Source of the DNA: Agrostemma githago
Lineage: Eukaryota; Streptophyta; Magnoliopsida; Caryophyllales; Caryophyllaceae
Length of the DNA stretch: 64,000 bases
Reading direction: 5' to 3'
Assembly (NCBI GenBank): GCA_958450325.1
Contig: OY288243.1
Span: 29,785,844 to 29,849,843 of the forward strand
Every line of letters starts with the position of its first letter. The first letter of the stretch is position 1. A program made the translations under genes and the position numbers. The notes under the pieces are model-generated. The model was not told the origin of the DNA, ran no database searches, and saw nothing but the letters and a program-made list of their open reading frames with translations. This document shows positions 22,985 through 34,770 of the stretch, piece by piece.

Positions 22985-25645
22985 TGTAGACACCCGCATT
23001 TTGCCTGCTAGTGTCTATAGCAGTTCCCGACAAAACACCCGATGATGATCGGACGCAAACGTGACTTAGTACACTCGAATATGGGCTCGGAATCAATAGT
23101 ATCCGACGTGGACATTTAACGGAGTACAAATCTCTCAAAACCAACCTCAAATTCAGGCCCAGTGGGTCGTTCCGAGTAAAATGAGACTAATTTGGGCCAA
23201 AACCGACACCAAAAATAAAACCGTCTCTTGGTGACCGAGTCAAAACCCGGTCAAAGACGAATCCGACACAAAAATCGACCAAGTTCGCTTCTAGAAACTT
23301 GCGTCTGAACACAATCCCTAAACAAATAAAAAAAGTCAACCATTTCCTAAAATGGCTCGCCACCCTTATCCACTCGATCGAGTGGATTGACCCACTCGGT
23401 CGAGTGGAGCCTCACAATCCGGAACAGACCCGTTTTCAAAGGCACTCGATCGAGTGCACTAGGGCCACTCGATCGAGTGACCCTAGGTCGAGGGTGAACT
23501 CTATAAATACCCCTCAAACCCTTCTCATTTTTCAGCTTTCTTGAATGCAATTCCACCCTACATTTCTACCCTAATTCAACTATACTCTCTACACTACAAC
23601 CCTAAGCAATACTACACAAAAACCGAGTCATTTGTCCCTCGAAAAACCGACAAAGCCACACACACACGCGCACACACCATAACTTTGCATACATCCTCGA
23701 TACTCCCGCGTTCCCATCGCTATTACGAGTCCATTGCCGAGGCCATTCTAAGCATGTATGTTGAGGGTGTCATCAACCCCGTCTCTAACTTTATTATCTC
23801 CACTTTTGTATATACATTTTCGTACTTTATATTATAACTATACTAGTATACTAACACTGATTCTAACATTTTAATTATTGTATACTAACCCTTTAATTTT
23901 CGTTAGTAACATTAACATCTAACATTTATTTATCGTATTCTAACCTCTAACATTTATTTATCGTCGTTAACATTATATACCGCGTATATATATCTTAGTA
24001 TCAAAATTCGGATCTTAACACGTTTGACTATAACGACCATCCAAAGTCCGTTTAATCCCTTTACGAGCAACGACGGAGGTGGCACCCTTTCGAGGAGCGC
24101 CGCCCCAATGTACTCAAGGGCATAACGTGATCGTGGTCGATCATAGTTGAACGCGTAGGACTCCATTTATAAGATTAGTGCGAAATCCGTTGATGCGAAA
24201 ACCAACATCACATAATCCGATAGGATTAGTTTCGATGTTGTGACGCGGAGGAACATCATTTCGTCGCTAATCAAATTTTTCTATCCCATAACGACATTTT
24301 TCACAAAATTCCGATAACGGTATTATAATTGTATAATACACGATTATAATACCGGAAGCCGTGTTAAATTTAAATCATACAATATTTTTATTTAACCCGG
24401 CCAACCATCGATTTTAAACAAATAAAAACGAAACGAGTTATGCCTCGTACAGGTGCCACTCGACCGAGTGCCATAGGCCACTCGATCGAGTAGCACCCCA
24501 AAAACTGGGCAGTAGCCACTTCGAAGGTGCACTCGATCGAGTCCGTGCCATGACTCGATCGAGTGGGTCCTGTAGCCCAGAAAACCGAGAGCTTTAATGA
24601 ATCATTCGAGCCTCGTCATTTTTTTTACGACTTCGGTCGCCGCGTGTAAAGTCAATCACGTGATCTCCTTTTTCAAAACTCATGCTTGTCACTTCACTTT
24701 AACGACTTTGATTGACGGTCTCTCACTATTAATCTTGTGTCGACGACTCCTTAGTCGTATCCGACGCATGATTAATCTAGACTCCAATTTCTCAACGTGA
24801 TAAGTCGGGACAAGGCATCGAGATTCGGGATCGGGCTAGCATCACGTCTAGGTCTCATATCTCCGTCCTTCGCTTAATACACAATATAATGTGTATTTTA
24901 TCGAAGTTCGTCCATTTGCACAACTTACGGTCTAGTTTGTATTTATATATAAGGGTCCGTTTCAAGTTATTATTTATCGCTCTTGATATCTCGTTTATTT
25001 TTTATTATTGTTCGTTATTTTGTATTGTTCTGGTTGTATTTCCGCCCGTGTATTTTGTACATATTTACGAGCTCTATTTATTTTGATGTTTATTGCTTTA
25101 TAAATGAACCTCGCATGCTAAAACAATTTGACTTGGATTTAGATGCATTAAATGACGTAGCTAACCAATAATTCACATGCTTATCCGAAAAACGCAGTTT
25201 GCATATCATTTAGTCGTTTTACTAGCGCGCGTACACGGACACGAACGATGCCTTAGTAGAGGCCGCTAAGTGTGGGCGGGGTTGGGGGTCCTTAGTCGGC
25301 TTCCCAACACGTACCCTCACCCCTTACTCAGAACCTCGGTTTCCGGATGCCCGAAACCGTTGGCGCACGAGAGTCATTCTATACACGAAAGCCGGTGCAA
25401 ACGGTATCGGTATTGTAATGCAAAGGGACAAGCCCCATAAACTCTGAAATCGAAATGGGCCGTACTTTGTGTATAGCCCATGACGACATAGAGTGGGCTT
25501 GAACGGTTCCGAATAACCACAAAATTCGGTGGCGACTCCAACTTTGACTTAAATTTCGAACCCGAGAACAATCTCACCACGAGATTCATTCGTCTACCCA
25601 AACCCGCGCGTGGCCGCGTCGGGGTGGACCTACGTCATGTCCACA
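22985..25645 (+). repeat. Element C right (3') LTR, 2661 bp
   Basis: It starts TGTAGACACCCGCATTTTG and ends ATGTCCACA. It matches the left LTR throughout but includes about 811 bp (about 23611-24420) missing there. It carries ACTCGATCGAGT or one-base variants starting at 23372, 23394, 23444, 23467, 24458, 24480, 24531 and 24553, and a TATA box in CTATAAATACCCC at about 23501. The extra stretch contains GCATGTATGTTGAGGGTGT, which element G also has (about 59349). Confidence 0.93.
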
Positions 25646-26864
25646 ATACTCACTTTAATTAACTCTTTTTTTTTTTGAGTGAATCACCCTCCACTCACAT
25701 TCTTTCCCCTTCTCACTTATTGTGCTGATTCTTATCCCCTTTGCTTTTCATTTTTCCACCGCTTCGTTTTTTTTACTCCCTCTTCATCCTTTTTATCTTC
25801 ACCTTTCTTCTTCCTTTCCCCTTCGACTGTCAACCCCTCGTTCTTCTCTTCCTTTTCTTTTTTTTTGACGCTGCTGAACGTTGTTGTACGTTGTTCTCCT
25901 GCAATTCGCTGCTGATGCGGTTTCGTTCCTCTGTCTTCGTGCTGCTGCCTTGTCGAGGTTATCTCCCCTTTCTTTTCTCCTTCTTCTTCTCCCTCTTTGT
26001 TCTGTTCTTATGCTGTTGTTCGTATTCCTTCTTCTTTCCAACATTCCTTATTCCGATCTCTTCGTTTTTGTTTCTTTTGTCTCGAATTTATTATTGGAGC
26101 ATACTTGGAAGGCTAACGATTCACGACACGAAGGTTAAGGCGTGCTATTGAAGATTTGGAGCTCGGACTATGCTAGTGGACAAGTACGAGAGCGATTCGA
26201 TTTTGGACTCGAGGTAACTTTAGGACGTTACTCGATTTATATCGTATGTTTGAGTAGTAGTATGTAGTAAATATTCTAACTTCGGTTTTCTATTTTTAGC
26301 TATTTATTATTGCTAATATTATTAATTTTAAATCGTATGCCTTACAAATATTTTACGAGTTTTCGATATCGTTAGTAATTTAATTATTTACGATCGTTAT
26401 AATGTTTTGTTGGTTATCGTGACACTAATAACTAAATAATATCGATTTCATATTTTCGTCATATTTTGTTAATTTATAATTTTAACTCAAAATCGTATTT
26501 TTATATTATAATCGAGATTTGTATACTTGTTCAATAAATTAATTTCATTTTACGACTTATACTAATAAATGAGAAAATAGTCGATTTTGTTTTAAATACA
26601 TTTTTAGTAGAGATTATTTTCCCTAATAATTTCTCATTTGTCTACGATTGATTATTTTAGTAAAATCAGTATTATTTATTGATAAAATGTATTTGCTAAA
26701 ACTAATTTGAAAGTTTTATAAAATCTCGTTTAATTTATAAAATTCGTCGACTCAATTAATTTTGATATCGTTTTTCATAAAACATCTCTTTTCTAAAATT
26801 CATAGTTTATAACTCAATTTTCTAAATTTTTATAAAATATTATATATTGAATTATTGTATTTTA
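25646..26864 (+). repeat. Element B right LTR, piece 2
   Basis: This piece begins with the second ATACT copy (25646-25650) and continues the LTR, matching the left LTR from CACTTTAATTAACTC to TTGTATTTTA. It ends in TTTTA (26860-26864), the left copy of the duplication made by element D. Confidence 0.93.
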
Positions 26865-28174
26865 TGATGGGTTCGAAACCCACTAATTAGACTCCTCTAA
26901 TTAGTTACTAAATTACTTGTTAATTTAGTATATAAAGATCTAGTTACATGCATGACATCAAATGACAAAAACTAGATATAAGAAGAGATTTCCTTACATA
27001 AACAATGAGGAAATATTGGGCACAATAAGAAAACTCCTTTTCTTATTGTTCTTGAGCTAATAATAGTATGGATGATCCTCCAAAACCTTGAATCTCCAAT
27101 GTAGAAGATCTCCTTTAAGTTGCACCAAGAATCAACCCAAATAATCACTAGTATTATTAACTAGATAATAGTAGTGATAAAACAATACTAATATTATTAA
27201 TCTATTACTACTTTAGTAATGAAGATGAATACTAGTATTAGAGAGAGTTTTGGAGAGATGAGGTAAAAAGCCAAAGCTAATGCATGCAAAATCAATTGGT
27301 GTGTTAAAAAGAGAACAAAGAGCCCCCTTTTTACTACCCCAAAACCGGCCACCCCACATGGGGAAGACTAAAATGCATTATTTTATTTGCATGCTTAAAG
27401 TCTAGTGTCTAGTGTCATTATTACTATTATTTATGCATGTAGTAAAAATAAGACCAACCACTATTGCCATTATTTTTACTAGTGTACCATACACATGTAC
27501 ATAAAATGGGTCCATCTTATTTTGTCATTTGTCATACAAATGCAATGTGTGACATGATCAATTATCTCTATAATTGATCATATCAAATAATATACTCTTA
27601 ACTCTTTAAGTAGTACATTACTATTATATCTATATATAATAGGTCCCATAATAATAATAATAATCAATTAGCTAAATTTACAACTCCTTGTAAATATATT
27701 AACGGCTAATTACCACTATCCATAAAAGCATACAAAACCTCAACTAATTTAGTAATTAACGTTTAAATACCAAATTAGGTCTTATTTAATCGTATTAAAA
27801 TAAGACGTAAAATTTATTCAGTCAATTATCGTATAATAGACTAATAAACTTAATCGGACAGAGTTCCAAACTCTATCTCCAATAAATAACTCTCGTTACC
27901 ATGCATGTATCACTATATACGCAAGGAACTAATTAGCTGTATCAGATACAAATAATTAGTCTTCTATTTGGGTCTCATCCTATAGGTGTGACCAAAAGGG
28001 ATCAGCTGATCACCGCCGTCATACGACAGTAACGTCTAACTCTAGTCAGCTGAGCGTTACCGATTTACGTTAATCAACTGACGTGGAGTATCAATGTACT
28101 AATTATCCCAAATATATTCCGCCCATGAGATTTAATATATCAATGCACTATTGTGGAGGACACTAGCTCCAACA
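26865..28174 (-). repeat. Element D 3' LTR (left on the map)
   Basis: It runs from TGATGGGTTCGAAACC to AGCTCCAACA on the plus strand; on the element strand it starts TGTTGGAGC and ends CCCATCA. The only difference I noticed from the other LTR is base 27720 (C here, T at 35626). It includes a short AATAATAATAATAAT run at about 27647. Confidence 0.96.
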
Positions 28175-28190
28175 ATCTCCCACTTGTCCG
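28175..28190 (-). other. Element D polypurine tract
   Basis: The minus strand reads GACAAGTGGGAGAT immediately before the LTR start. Element F has the same sequence at the same place (46311-46325), marking the two as relatives. Confidence 0.8.
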
Positions 28191-29042
28191 ATACAAGTTG
28201 TGCATGTAGCCACTATATTGCGGAGTACTCCTACTCCATCAATGTCTCCCACTTGTCTACACAAGTTGTGCGCTACCGATTCTCTTGTCTCTTTGATGTC
28301 ACATCCTCCCACTCATCACAAGGTGTCTTTCAGGTCGCTCTTGTGATTTAAATATAATAAGAGTGGTTTTCTCGATCTGGAGAATAACTGTTTGACCGGA
28401 AAATCTACCATAGATCTATTTCCGAGCGTGGCCACGCATTTCCAGTTACTTCTCCTCGAGTGGCCCAAGGACGTATGTACCCGACGTGGGTGAACAATTC
28501 CTGTTGACCCAACTTATACTGTATAATGCAGATCACCATGACCCAGAAGATGCCCATCAGCCTCCTTTCACGGCACGACTTAGGACACCAACCTAAGCCA
28601 ATCGGAAACTGCACCGACTCAGATAAGTGGTCACCAGTCTAAAGAATCGACTCATAGGAATAAAATAGAAATCCCCGCCACGACCAGGCTTCAACTAATT
28701 TGATAAGGGACTCTATTGTGGTCACTGCCCGGCAGAGTGACAATCAGTCTGCCTATGTAAATGACCAGTCATCTCCATGACCCCATGGTCTTGAACTAAC
28801 CATCGATCAACTTACAATCTTGTCACTCCGAGTCGTCACCTCATTAAGTGACAAGGGGCAAAAATACTATGTTCAAACGTTCACTTGAATAGGGTTCAAG
28901 ATTGTCTCACAATCCATTCGAATGAACAAAGTATGGGTTTAGTCAAACTAAACAAAAAGTTCATATTGAAACTCAATCAATGAATGCTATTATCATAAAT
29001 GTAAAAATTGCAACAATATCCAATTATTACATCTTAGATAAC
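28191..29042 (-). other. Element D 3' untranslated region
   Basis: This stretch lies between the polyprotein stop and the polypurine tract on the element strand. The frames here are short and I see no further gene. The part at 28370-28480 resembles 46430-46540 of element F. Confidence 0.6.
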
Positions 29043-32000
29043 TTAAGGAAAATCCGGGACTTTTCTCAATCCCATTGCAACAACATGACCATCATGTTTA
29101 GCCTTTGAAAGAGGCTTGGTTAAAGGATCAGCGATATTATCGTCTGTCCCAACCTTACATATATCGATTTCCTTCCTTTCCTCGAGATCTCTTATCACGT
29201 GGTATTTCCTAAGTACATGTCTAGACTTATTGCTAGACTTGGTCTCTTTTGCTTGAAAAATGGCCCCACTGTTATCACAATATATGGTGATAGGATCTTC
29301 GACGGAGTGGACTACTCCTAGTCCTTCCAAAAACTGACGAATCCAAACAGCTTCCTTTGCAGCTTCCGAAGCCGCGACGTACTCAGCTTCTGTTGTAGAA
29401 TCCGCGGTGACACTTTGCTTGGAGCTCTTCCAACTAATGGCTCCTCCATTCAACATATAAACATAGCCGGATTGGGATTTCAAATCATCCCGATCGGTTT
29501 GGAAACTGGCATCCGTGTAACCTCTTACACGTAATTCAGTATCCCCTCCAAACACTAAGAACGAATCCTTGGTCCTTCGCAAGTACTTAAGGATGTTCTT
29601 CACGGCTGTCCAGTGACTTTCACCTGGATTGGCTTGATAACGACTCGTCATGCTCAAAGCATACGAAACATCGGGATGAGTGCACGTCATGGCATACATG
29701 ATTGATCCAACCGCGGAAGCATATGGGATCAACTTCATGCGTTCAATTTCTTCGGGTGTAGTAGGACACTGTGACTTGCACAAAATGGTACCTTGACTCA
29801 TGGGAAGAAAGCCTCTCTTAGAGTCTTTCATTTTGAATCGATCAAGAATCTTATCTATATAAGCTTCTTGACTTAATACCAACGTCCTTTTGGATCTATC
29901 TCTATGAATCCGAATACCCAAAATACATTGTGCATTTCCCAAATCTTTCATTTGGAAGTGCTTTCCTAGCCACTCCTTTACGGAAGCAAGCATCAGAACG
30001 TCATTCCCGATAAGAAGTATGTCATCCACATACAAGACAAGAAAGGTTACCTTACTCCCACTAAACTTCATGTACAAACAAGGTTCCTCGACACTTCGAG
30101 CAAAACCATATTGTTTGATAACATGATCAAAGCGATGATTCCAACTTCTGGACGCTTGCTTAAGACCATAAATGGATCTTTTAAGCTTGCATACCTTCCT
30201 AGGATTAGATGTATCTACAAAACCTTCTGGTTGTGTCATATACACTTCCTCTTCTAGAATCCCATTCAAGAAGGCGGTTTTGACATCCATTTGCCAAATC
30301 TCATAATCATGAAATGCGGCAATCGCTAGGATAATCCATATGGAGCGAAGCATTGCGACTGGAGCAAAGGTTTCGTCATAGTGAAGACCATGAACTTGAG
30401 TAAAACCCTTTGCCACCAATCTAGCTTTGTAGACATCTCTATGTCCATCTATGCCATTCTTGATTTTAAAGATCCATTTACACTGAAGAGGTCTCACCTT
30501 TTCAGGTAAATCAACCAAATCCCACACTTGGTTTTCGTGCATAGAATCCATTTCGGATCGCATGGCTTGAAGCCATTGCATAGAATCACGACTAGATATG
30601 GCTGCCTTGTAGGTGTTAGGCTCGTCACTTTCGCAAAGCAACATGTCTAACGCATCTTCCTCGACAATACCAAGGTATCGATCAGGAGGATGACTAATCC
30701 TCGTGGATTTCCTAGGTTCAAAGGGAACAACAACCGTGTCCGAGGAAGAGGGAACGCTTTCCTCCACTTCATTTTCGGTTTGTGGCTCTTGGACTTCATC
30801 AAGTTCAAATTTTCTCCCACTCTGTCTTCTAGAAATGAAGTCATTTTCTAGAAAGACAGTGTCACGTGCCACAAACACTTTGTTTTCGTGACGATTGTAG
30901 AAGTAATAGCCTTGTGTTTCCTTTGGATACCCTACAAATAGACATTTGTCGGATCTTGGTGCGAGTTTGTTGTCAGACTTGTTCTGAACATATGCCTCAC
31001 AACCCCAGATTCTCATGAACGACAAATAAGGAACCCTTCCCTTCCATATCTCATATGGTGTCTTATTGGCCGCTTTAGTCGGGCTTCGATTTAGTGAAAA
31101 TATTGCGGACAAAATGGCAAAACCCCAAAATGAATCAGGAAGCTCAGTGAGACTCATCATGGACCGAACCATATCTAATAAAGTTCGGTTTCTCCTTTCG
31201 GCCACACCATTCAACTGTGGTGTGCCAGGAGGAGTCCATTGTGATACTATGCCACAATCTTTTAGGTGTGAATCAAATTCATTATTTAGGTATTCACCGC
31301 CACGATCGGATCGTAGTACTTTAATCCTTTTATCCAATTGGTTCTCTACTTCACTTTGAAACTCTTTGAACTTTTCAAAAGCATCGCTCTTATGCCTCAT
31401 TAAGTAGACATACCCATATCTACTTAAGTCGTCGGTAAAAGTGATGAAGTAGTTGTAACCACCCCTAGCGGTGATAGTCATTGGGCCACACACATCGGTA
31501 TGTATAAGGCCCAATACCTCACTTGCTCGTGTTCCTTTACTTGAGAAAGGAGCACGAGTCATCTTGCCTAATATGCAAGACTCGCATACACCATAAGATT
31601 CGTAATCAAATGGTTTGAGAAGTTTCGTTGAAACAAGTCTCTTTATGCGTTGTTCGTTTATGTGTCCTAAACGACAATGCCAAAGGTAGGATTGATTAGG
31701 TTCACCTGTTTTGAGCTTCTTGTTCTCTACATGATATACATCATTAACATTATCTAGAACATAAATACCTCCGATAGACGTAGCTTTACCATAAACCATG
31801 TCATTAAATGAAAAAGTACAACAATTGTCCTTAATCATAAAGGAAAAACCTTCCATATCAAGTACGGAAATGGAGATAATGTTCTTAGTTAAAGTTGGTA
31901 CGAAATAACAATTATTCAAATACAACTCTAAACCACTAGCTAGAGTGAGTACATAAGTGCCTACGGATATAGCGGCTACTCTAGCTCCATTTCCCATGCG

Positions 32001-33053
32001 TAGGTCTACATCACCCTTGGCTAGTGCTCGCACGTCCCTCATGCCCTGTAAATGATTACAAAGATGAGAACCACATCCGGTATCTAATACCCAAGTGGAA
32101 GTGCAAGTATAGTTAATGTCTATCATATAGAGGGAAGTGAGGACAATACCTGACGGAGTCTCACTCTCGTCTTTCTTGTTCTTCAATTCCTTCAAATATT
32201 TGGGACAATTGCGCTTCCAATGTCCCTTGCCATTACAATGATAGCAATCGGCGTCGGCATGTTTGTTAACCTTAGCCTTAGGTTTGCTATTCTCAATAGC
32301 TTTCCCTTTGTTCTTGTCTTTTCCATGTCTCTTGAATTTGGTCTTACCCTTGTTTTTACCCTTTTGAACCCCAAGGTTGAGATTCTTCATTTTCATGGAG
32401 AGCATGTCTCTCTTCTCACTCCCACTAGCCTCCATGTCCCTCTTCGCTTGGTTGAGGAGTGCATGAAGCTCTTGGAAACTCTTGTCCATGCCATGCATAT
32501 TATAGTTCACCCTAATATGGGAGAACTTGGAGGGGAGTGAGTGAAGAATGCGACCAATCGCAAGCTTCTTGGGAATGCTACACCCTAGACGCTCTAGTGT
32601 GTCAATATGCTCAATCATCTTGAGCACATGAGGACCCACTTTTTGGCCCTTTTCTAGCTTACCCTCGAAGAATTTCATCATAGCCTCATATTGACGGATA
32701 TCGGGTGATTGGGAAAAAGCCGTCGTAACCCTTGAGAATATCTCATATGCATTAAGGGTAATGTATTGAAGCTTGAGTTTTGGAGACATTGACCATATCA
32801 AGACATTCTTGATATCGTTGGATATCTTCAAATACTCCTCATAAGCGGTCCTTTGTGCCGGGACGGCTCGAGGACCGGGTTCGTTGGGTGGTGGTTCGTT
32901 CAAGTAACGAAGGACGTTGTCTGACAACGCCGCACCTTTAATGGTAGACTCCCATTCGATGAAATTACTTCCATCGTCTTTCAAGATACATTTGTCCATA
33001 ACGGACCTAAGCCAAGAATCCTTTCCGAGTTGAATGGTTGCATTAGTAGCCAT
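29043..33053 (-). CDS. gag-pol: Element D gag-pol polyprotein (copia type), 1336 aa
   Basis: One frame encodes all copia functions in the order gag, protease, integrase, reverse transcriptase, RNase H. Gag covers about residues 1-300 with a CCHC knuckle CYHCNGKGHWKRNC at 270-283. The protease has WVLDTGCGSHLC with Asp at about 324. Integrase has the HHCC region (LWHCRLGHIN and CESCILGK, about 457-497) and DDE residues in IHTDVCGP, LRSDRGGEY and NGVAERRNR (about 520, 583, 619). Reverse transcriptase runs from about 835 with VYKARLVAKGF, MDVKTAFLNG and the catalytic YVDDILLIGND at about 1008. RNase H has RGYTDASF and TTEAEYVAASEA. No stop or frameshift is seen and length is normal for plant copia elements. 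The ATG at 33053 (MATNATIQLG) is the natural start. Confidence 0.97.
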   Translation of the reverse strand: MATNATIQLGKDSWLRSVMDKCILKDDGSNFIEWESTIKGAALSDNVLRYLNEPPPNEPGPRAVPAQRTAYEEYLKISNDIKNVLIWSMSPKLKLQYITLNAYEIFSRVTTAFSQSPDIRQYEAMMKFFEGKLEKGQKVGPHVLKMIEHIDTLERLGCSIPKKLAIGRILHSLPSKFSHIRVNYNMHGMDKSFQELHALLNQAKRDMEASGSEKRDMLSMKMKNLNLGVQKGKNKGKTKFKRHGKDKNKGKAIENSKPKAKVNKHADADCYHCNGKGHWKRNCPKYLKELKNKKDESETPSGIVLTSLYMIDINYTCTSTWVLDTGCGSHLCNHLQGMRDVRALAKGDVDLRMGNGARVAAISVGTYVLTLASGLELYLNNCYFVPTLTKNIISISVLDMEGFSFMIKDNCCTFSFNDMVYGKATSIGGIYVLDNVNDVYHVENKKLKTGEPNQSYLWHCRLGHINEQRIKRLVSTKLLKPFDYESYGVCESCILGKMTRAPFSSKGTRASEVLGLIHTDVCGPMTITARGGYNYFITFTDDLSRYGYVYLMRHKSDAFEKFKEFQSEVENQLDKRIKVLRSDRGGEYLNNEFDSHLKDCGIVSQWTPPGTPQLNGVAERRNRTLLDMVRSMMSLTELPDSFWGFAILSAIFSLNRSPTKAANKTPYEIWKGRVPYLSFMRIWGCEAYVQNKSDNKLAPRSDKCLFVGYPKETQGYYFYNRHENKVFVARDTVFLENDFISRRQSGRKFELDEVQEPQTENEVEESVPSSSDTVVVPFEPRKSTRISHPPDRYLGIVEEDALDMLLCESDEPNTYKAAISSRDSMQWLQAMRSEMDSMHENQVWDLVDLPEKVRPLQCKWIFKIKNGIDGHRDVYKARLVAKGFTQVHGLHYDETFAPVAMLRSIWIILAIAAFHDYEIWQMDVKTAFLNGILEEEVYMTQPEGFVDTSNPRKVCKLKRSIYGLKQASRSWNHRFDHVIKQYGFARSVEEPCLYMKFSGSKVTFLVLYVDDILLIGNDVLMLASVKEWLGKHFQMKDLGNAQCILGIRIHRDRSKRTLVLSQEAYIDKILDRFKMKDSKRGFLPMSQGTILCKSQCPTTPEEIERMKLIPYASAVGSIMYAMTCTHPDVSYALSMTSRYQANPGESHWTAVKNILKYLRRTKDSFLVFGGDTELRVRGYTDASFQTDRDDLKSQSGYVYMLNGGAISWKSSKQSVTADSTTEAEYVAASEAAKEAVWIRQFLEGLGVVHSVEDPITIYCDNSGAIFQAKETKSSNKSRHVLRKYHVIRDLEERKEIDICKVGTDDNIADPLTKPLSKAKHDGHVVAMGLRKVPDFP

Positions 33054-34749
33054 AGCGAATTATAAACACTACAACAAAGTTTAGGAAATATTAACATTCA
33101 TTGTTATATAATTTACTTGTAAAACAATTTTAACAAGTCACTCATATAATGACCCCTCACGAAATTATATAAGCGATTCCAAGATCCGTATCTAGATAAG
33201 AACTAACATCGCATGCAATCCTTATGTAAAAACGGTAAGTCATTACTTGACTAATTCTACCCTAGAACTCTCGGTCGACGGATTTCAACCAAATCCATCT
33301 CCTAGTCCCGAAATAACTTTTATTTCGTTGAGTCCAACCCAATCTTGGCATGTGATCTTATCACCCTATTTACCCTAGGTAAAAAGGGTCCACGTTGTGG
33401 TTGCCCTAATGAACAAGGGGTTCATAGGTGCTTTAATTGGTAAGGCTAAATCTCAATTATTTCGATGCATGTGAGAGGTCTTGTCAATATTAGGTTACTA
33501 ATCACTTATAAGTGAACTAAGTTGGTGATTACGTAAATTGGTGAATTGACAATCGACAAATAAAATGCATGATTGGCGATTTTGGCATGAGCGAAAATAA
33601 AGCAAGCATCAAACAAATAAATCCTAGTATGGCCATCTAGCTAATCTAATTAACTAGACTATTACAAAATCGGAAACCAACTCCTTGGTCCCTGGCCTCT
33701 TCAATGGAACACCACCAAAAGGCACCGTCTTTTGTCCACCGTCTTGTGTAATCTCCGTCTTCATAATAATAAAATACAAATGATACATAGCATTTCCTAT
33801 TATACATTTGTATGAGTAAAACTATTAATTATTACAAACGGGCGATACGAGATCGCAATTAATTACAACCAAATCGATATTCCCTTACATTACGGGTAAT
33901 ACCGATTAAAAGACTAGGCCATACTAGGTACAATCTTGCAAAATAAACAATAAATGACATTCATTCATTCAACAACATTAAAATAAATAAAATGCTGTAA
34001 AAATCATGCCAAAATCGCCCCATAATTTATCAAGTTCATCCTAGCTCGGTTTTATGGAATTTATTGATTTTTAACCATTAAAAATCATTAATCAACACTT
34101 AATTCTCAATTAAGCTCAAACTAATTTTCCAAACCAATTTGGAATTTCAAGAATTAGTCTCCACCAATTTGAAAAATAAAAATTAGTTTGAATTGATTTT
34201 TATTTGCTAATTTAATCGGTAAATGGTCAATTTTATGAAATAAATTCAAATTAAATCATAAAACGTCCAAAATTAAAAATGAATAATTTTGTTCATTCTG
34301 GAACATTTCCAGGAACTTCAAAACAAAAACTTGTCCACAAATATTCTCGAATAAAATAGGAACAAATAAATGCATGTTTATCGATTCTTATCTCATAAAA
34401 AAAACAATAAACATCCCAAAAGGACAAAATAAATTTCAAAAATTTACACATATGTCCATCAACATATGAAGATATGTACACCAAAAAACCATGCCCAAAA
34501 ACAACATGCAACTAATTTTAGTTAACTTTTAACATCAAATAGGCATAAAAACTCGGTTTTTAAGGCATAAATGATTATAAATTAGCAAATAAATTCCAAA
34601 AATTACCAAACTCGACCACAACCATTTTGAGGTCATTAGGTATGCATGTACCCAAAAATTTCGTGTGAAACCCATTTTACACACAATTTTCGGTTTTTCC
34701 AAAGTTATCATATAACCCGAAAAAATGTCAAAAATCGACATGCATGCAA
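33054..34749 (-). other. Element D 5' leader
   Basis: About 1.7 kb of AT-rich non-coding leader separates primer site and polyprotein on the element strand. Two small frames at 34293-34511 and 34535-34789 look incidental. A similar long leader occurs in element F. Confidence 0.6.
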
Positions 34750-34768
34750 CAACAAAGCTCTGATACCA
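34750..34768 (-). other. Element D primer binding site (initiator tRNA-Met)
   Basis: The minus strand reads TGGTATCAGAGCTTTGTTG two bases after the 5' LTR end. The first twelve bases match the initiator tRNA-Met complement. Confidence 0.92.
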
Positions 34769-34770
34769 CT

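Larger units (their letters stand above)
11173..25645 (+). mobile_element. Element C: full-length Tat-lineage (Retand-like) Ty3/gypsy retrotransposon
   Basis: This 14.5-kb element is bounded by TGTAGACACCC and ATGTCCACA and flanked by the exact duplication ATACT (11168-11172, 25646-25650). Order: LTR, tRNA-Arg-like primer site, leader, gag, protease, reverse transcriptase, RNase H, second RNase H, integrase, an antisense frame, polypurine tract, LTR. The second RNase H before integrase is the known hallmark of the Tat lineage. Coding sequence has in-frame stops at 14390, 15032, 16367, 20128 and 20386 and a frameshift near 18565, so it is not autonomous now. The LTRs differ by scattered substitutions and by one large length difference, indicating an older insertion than element D. 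Confidence 0.95.

Noticed and set aside
30703..32540. Plus-strand frames of 62-106 codons
   Set aside because: They are shadows antisense to the intact copia polyprotein of element D.
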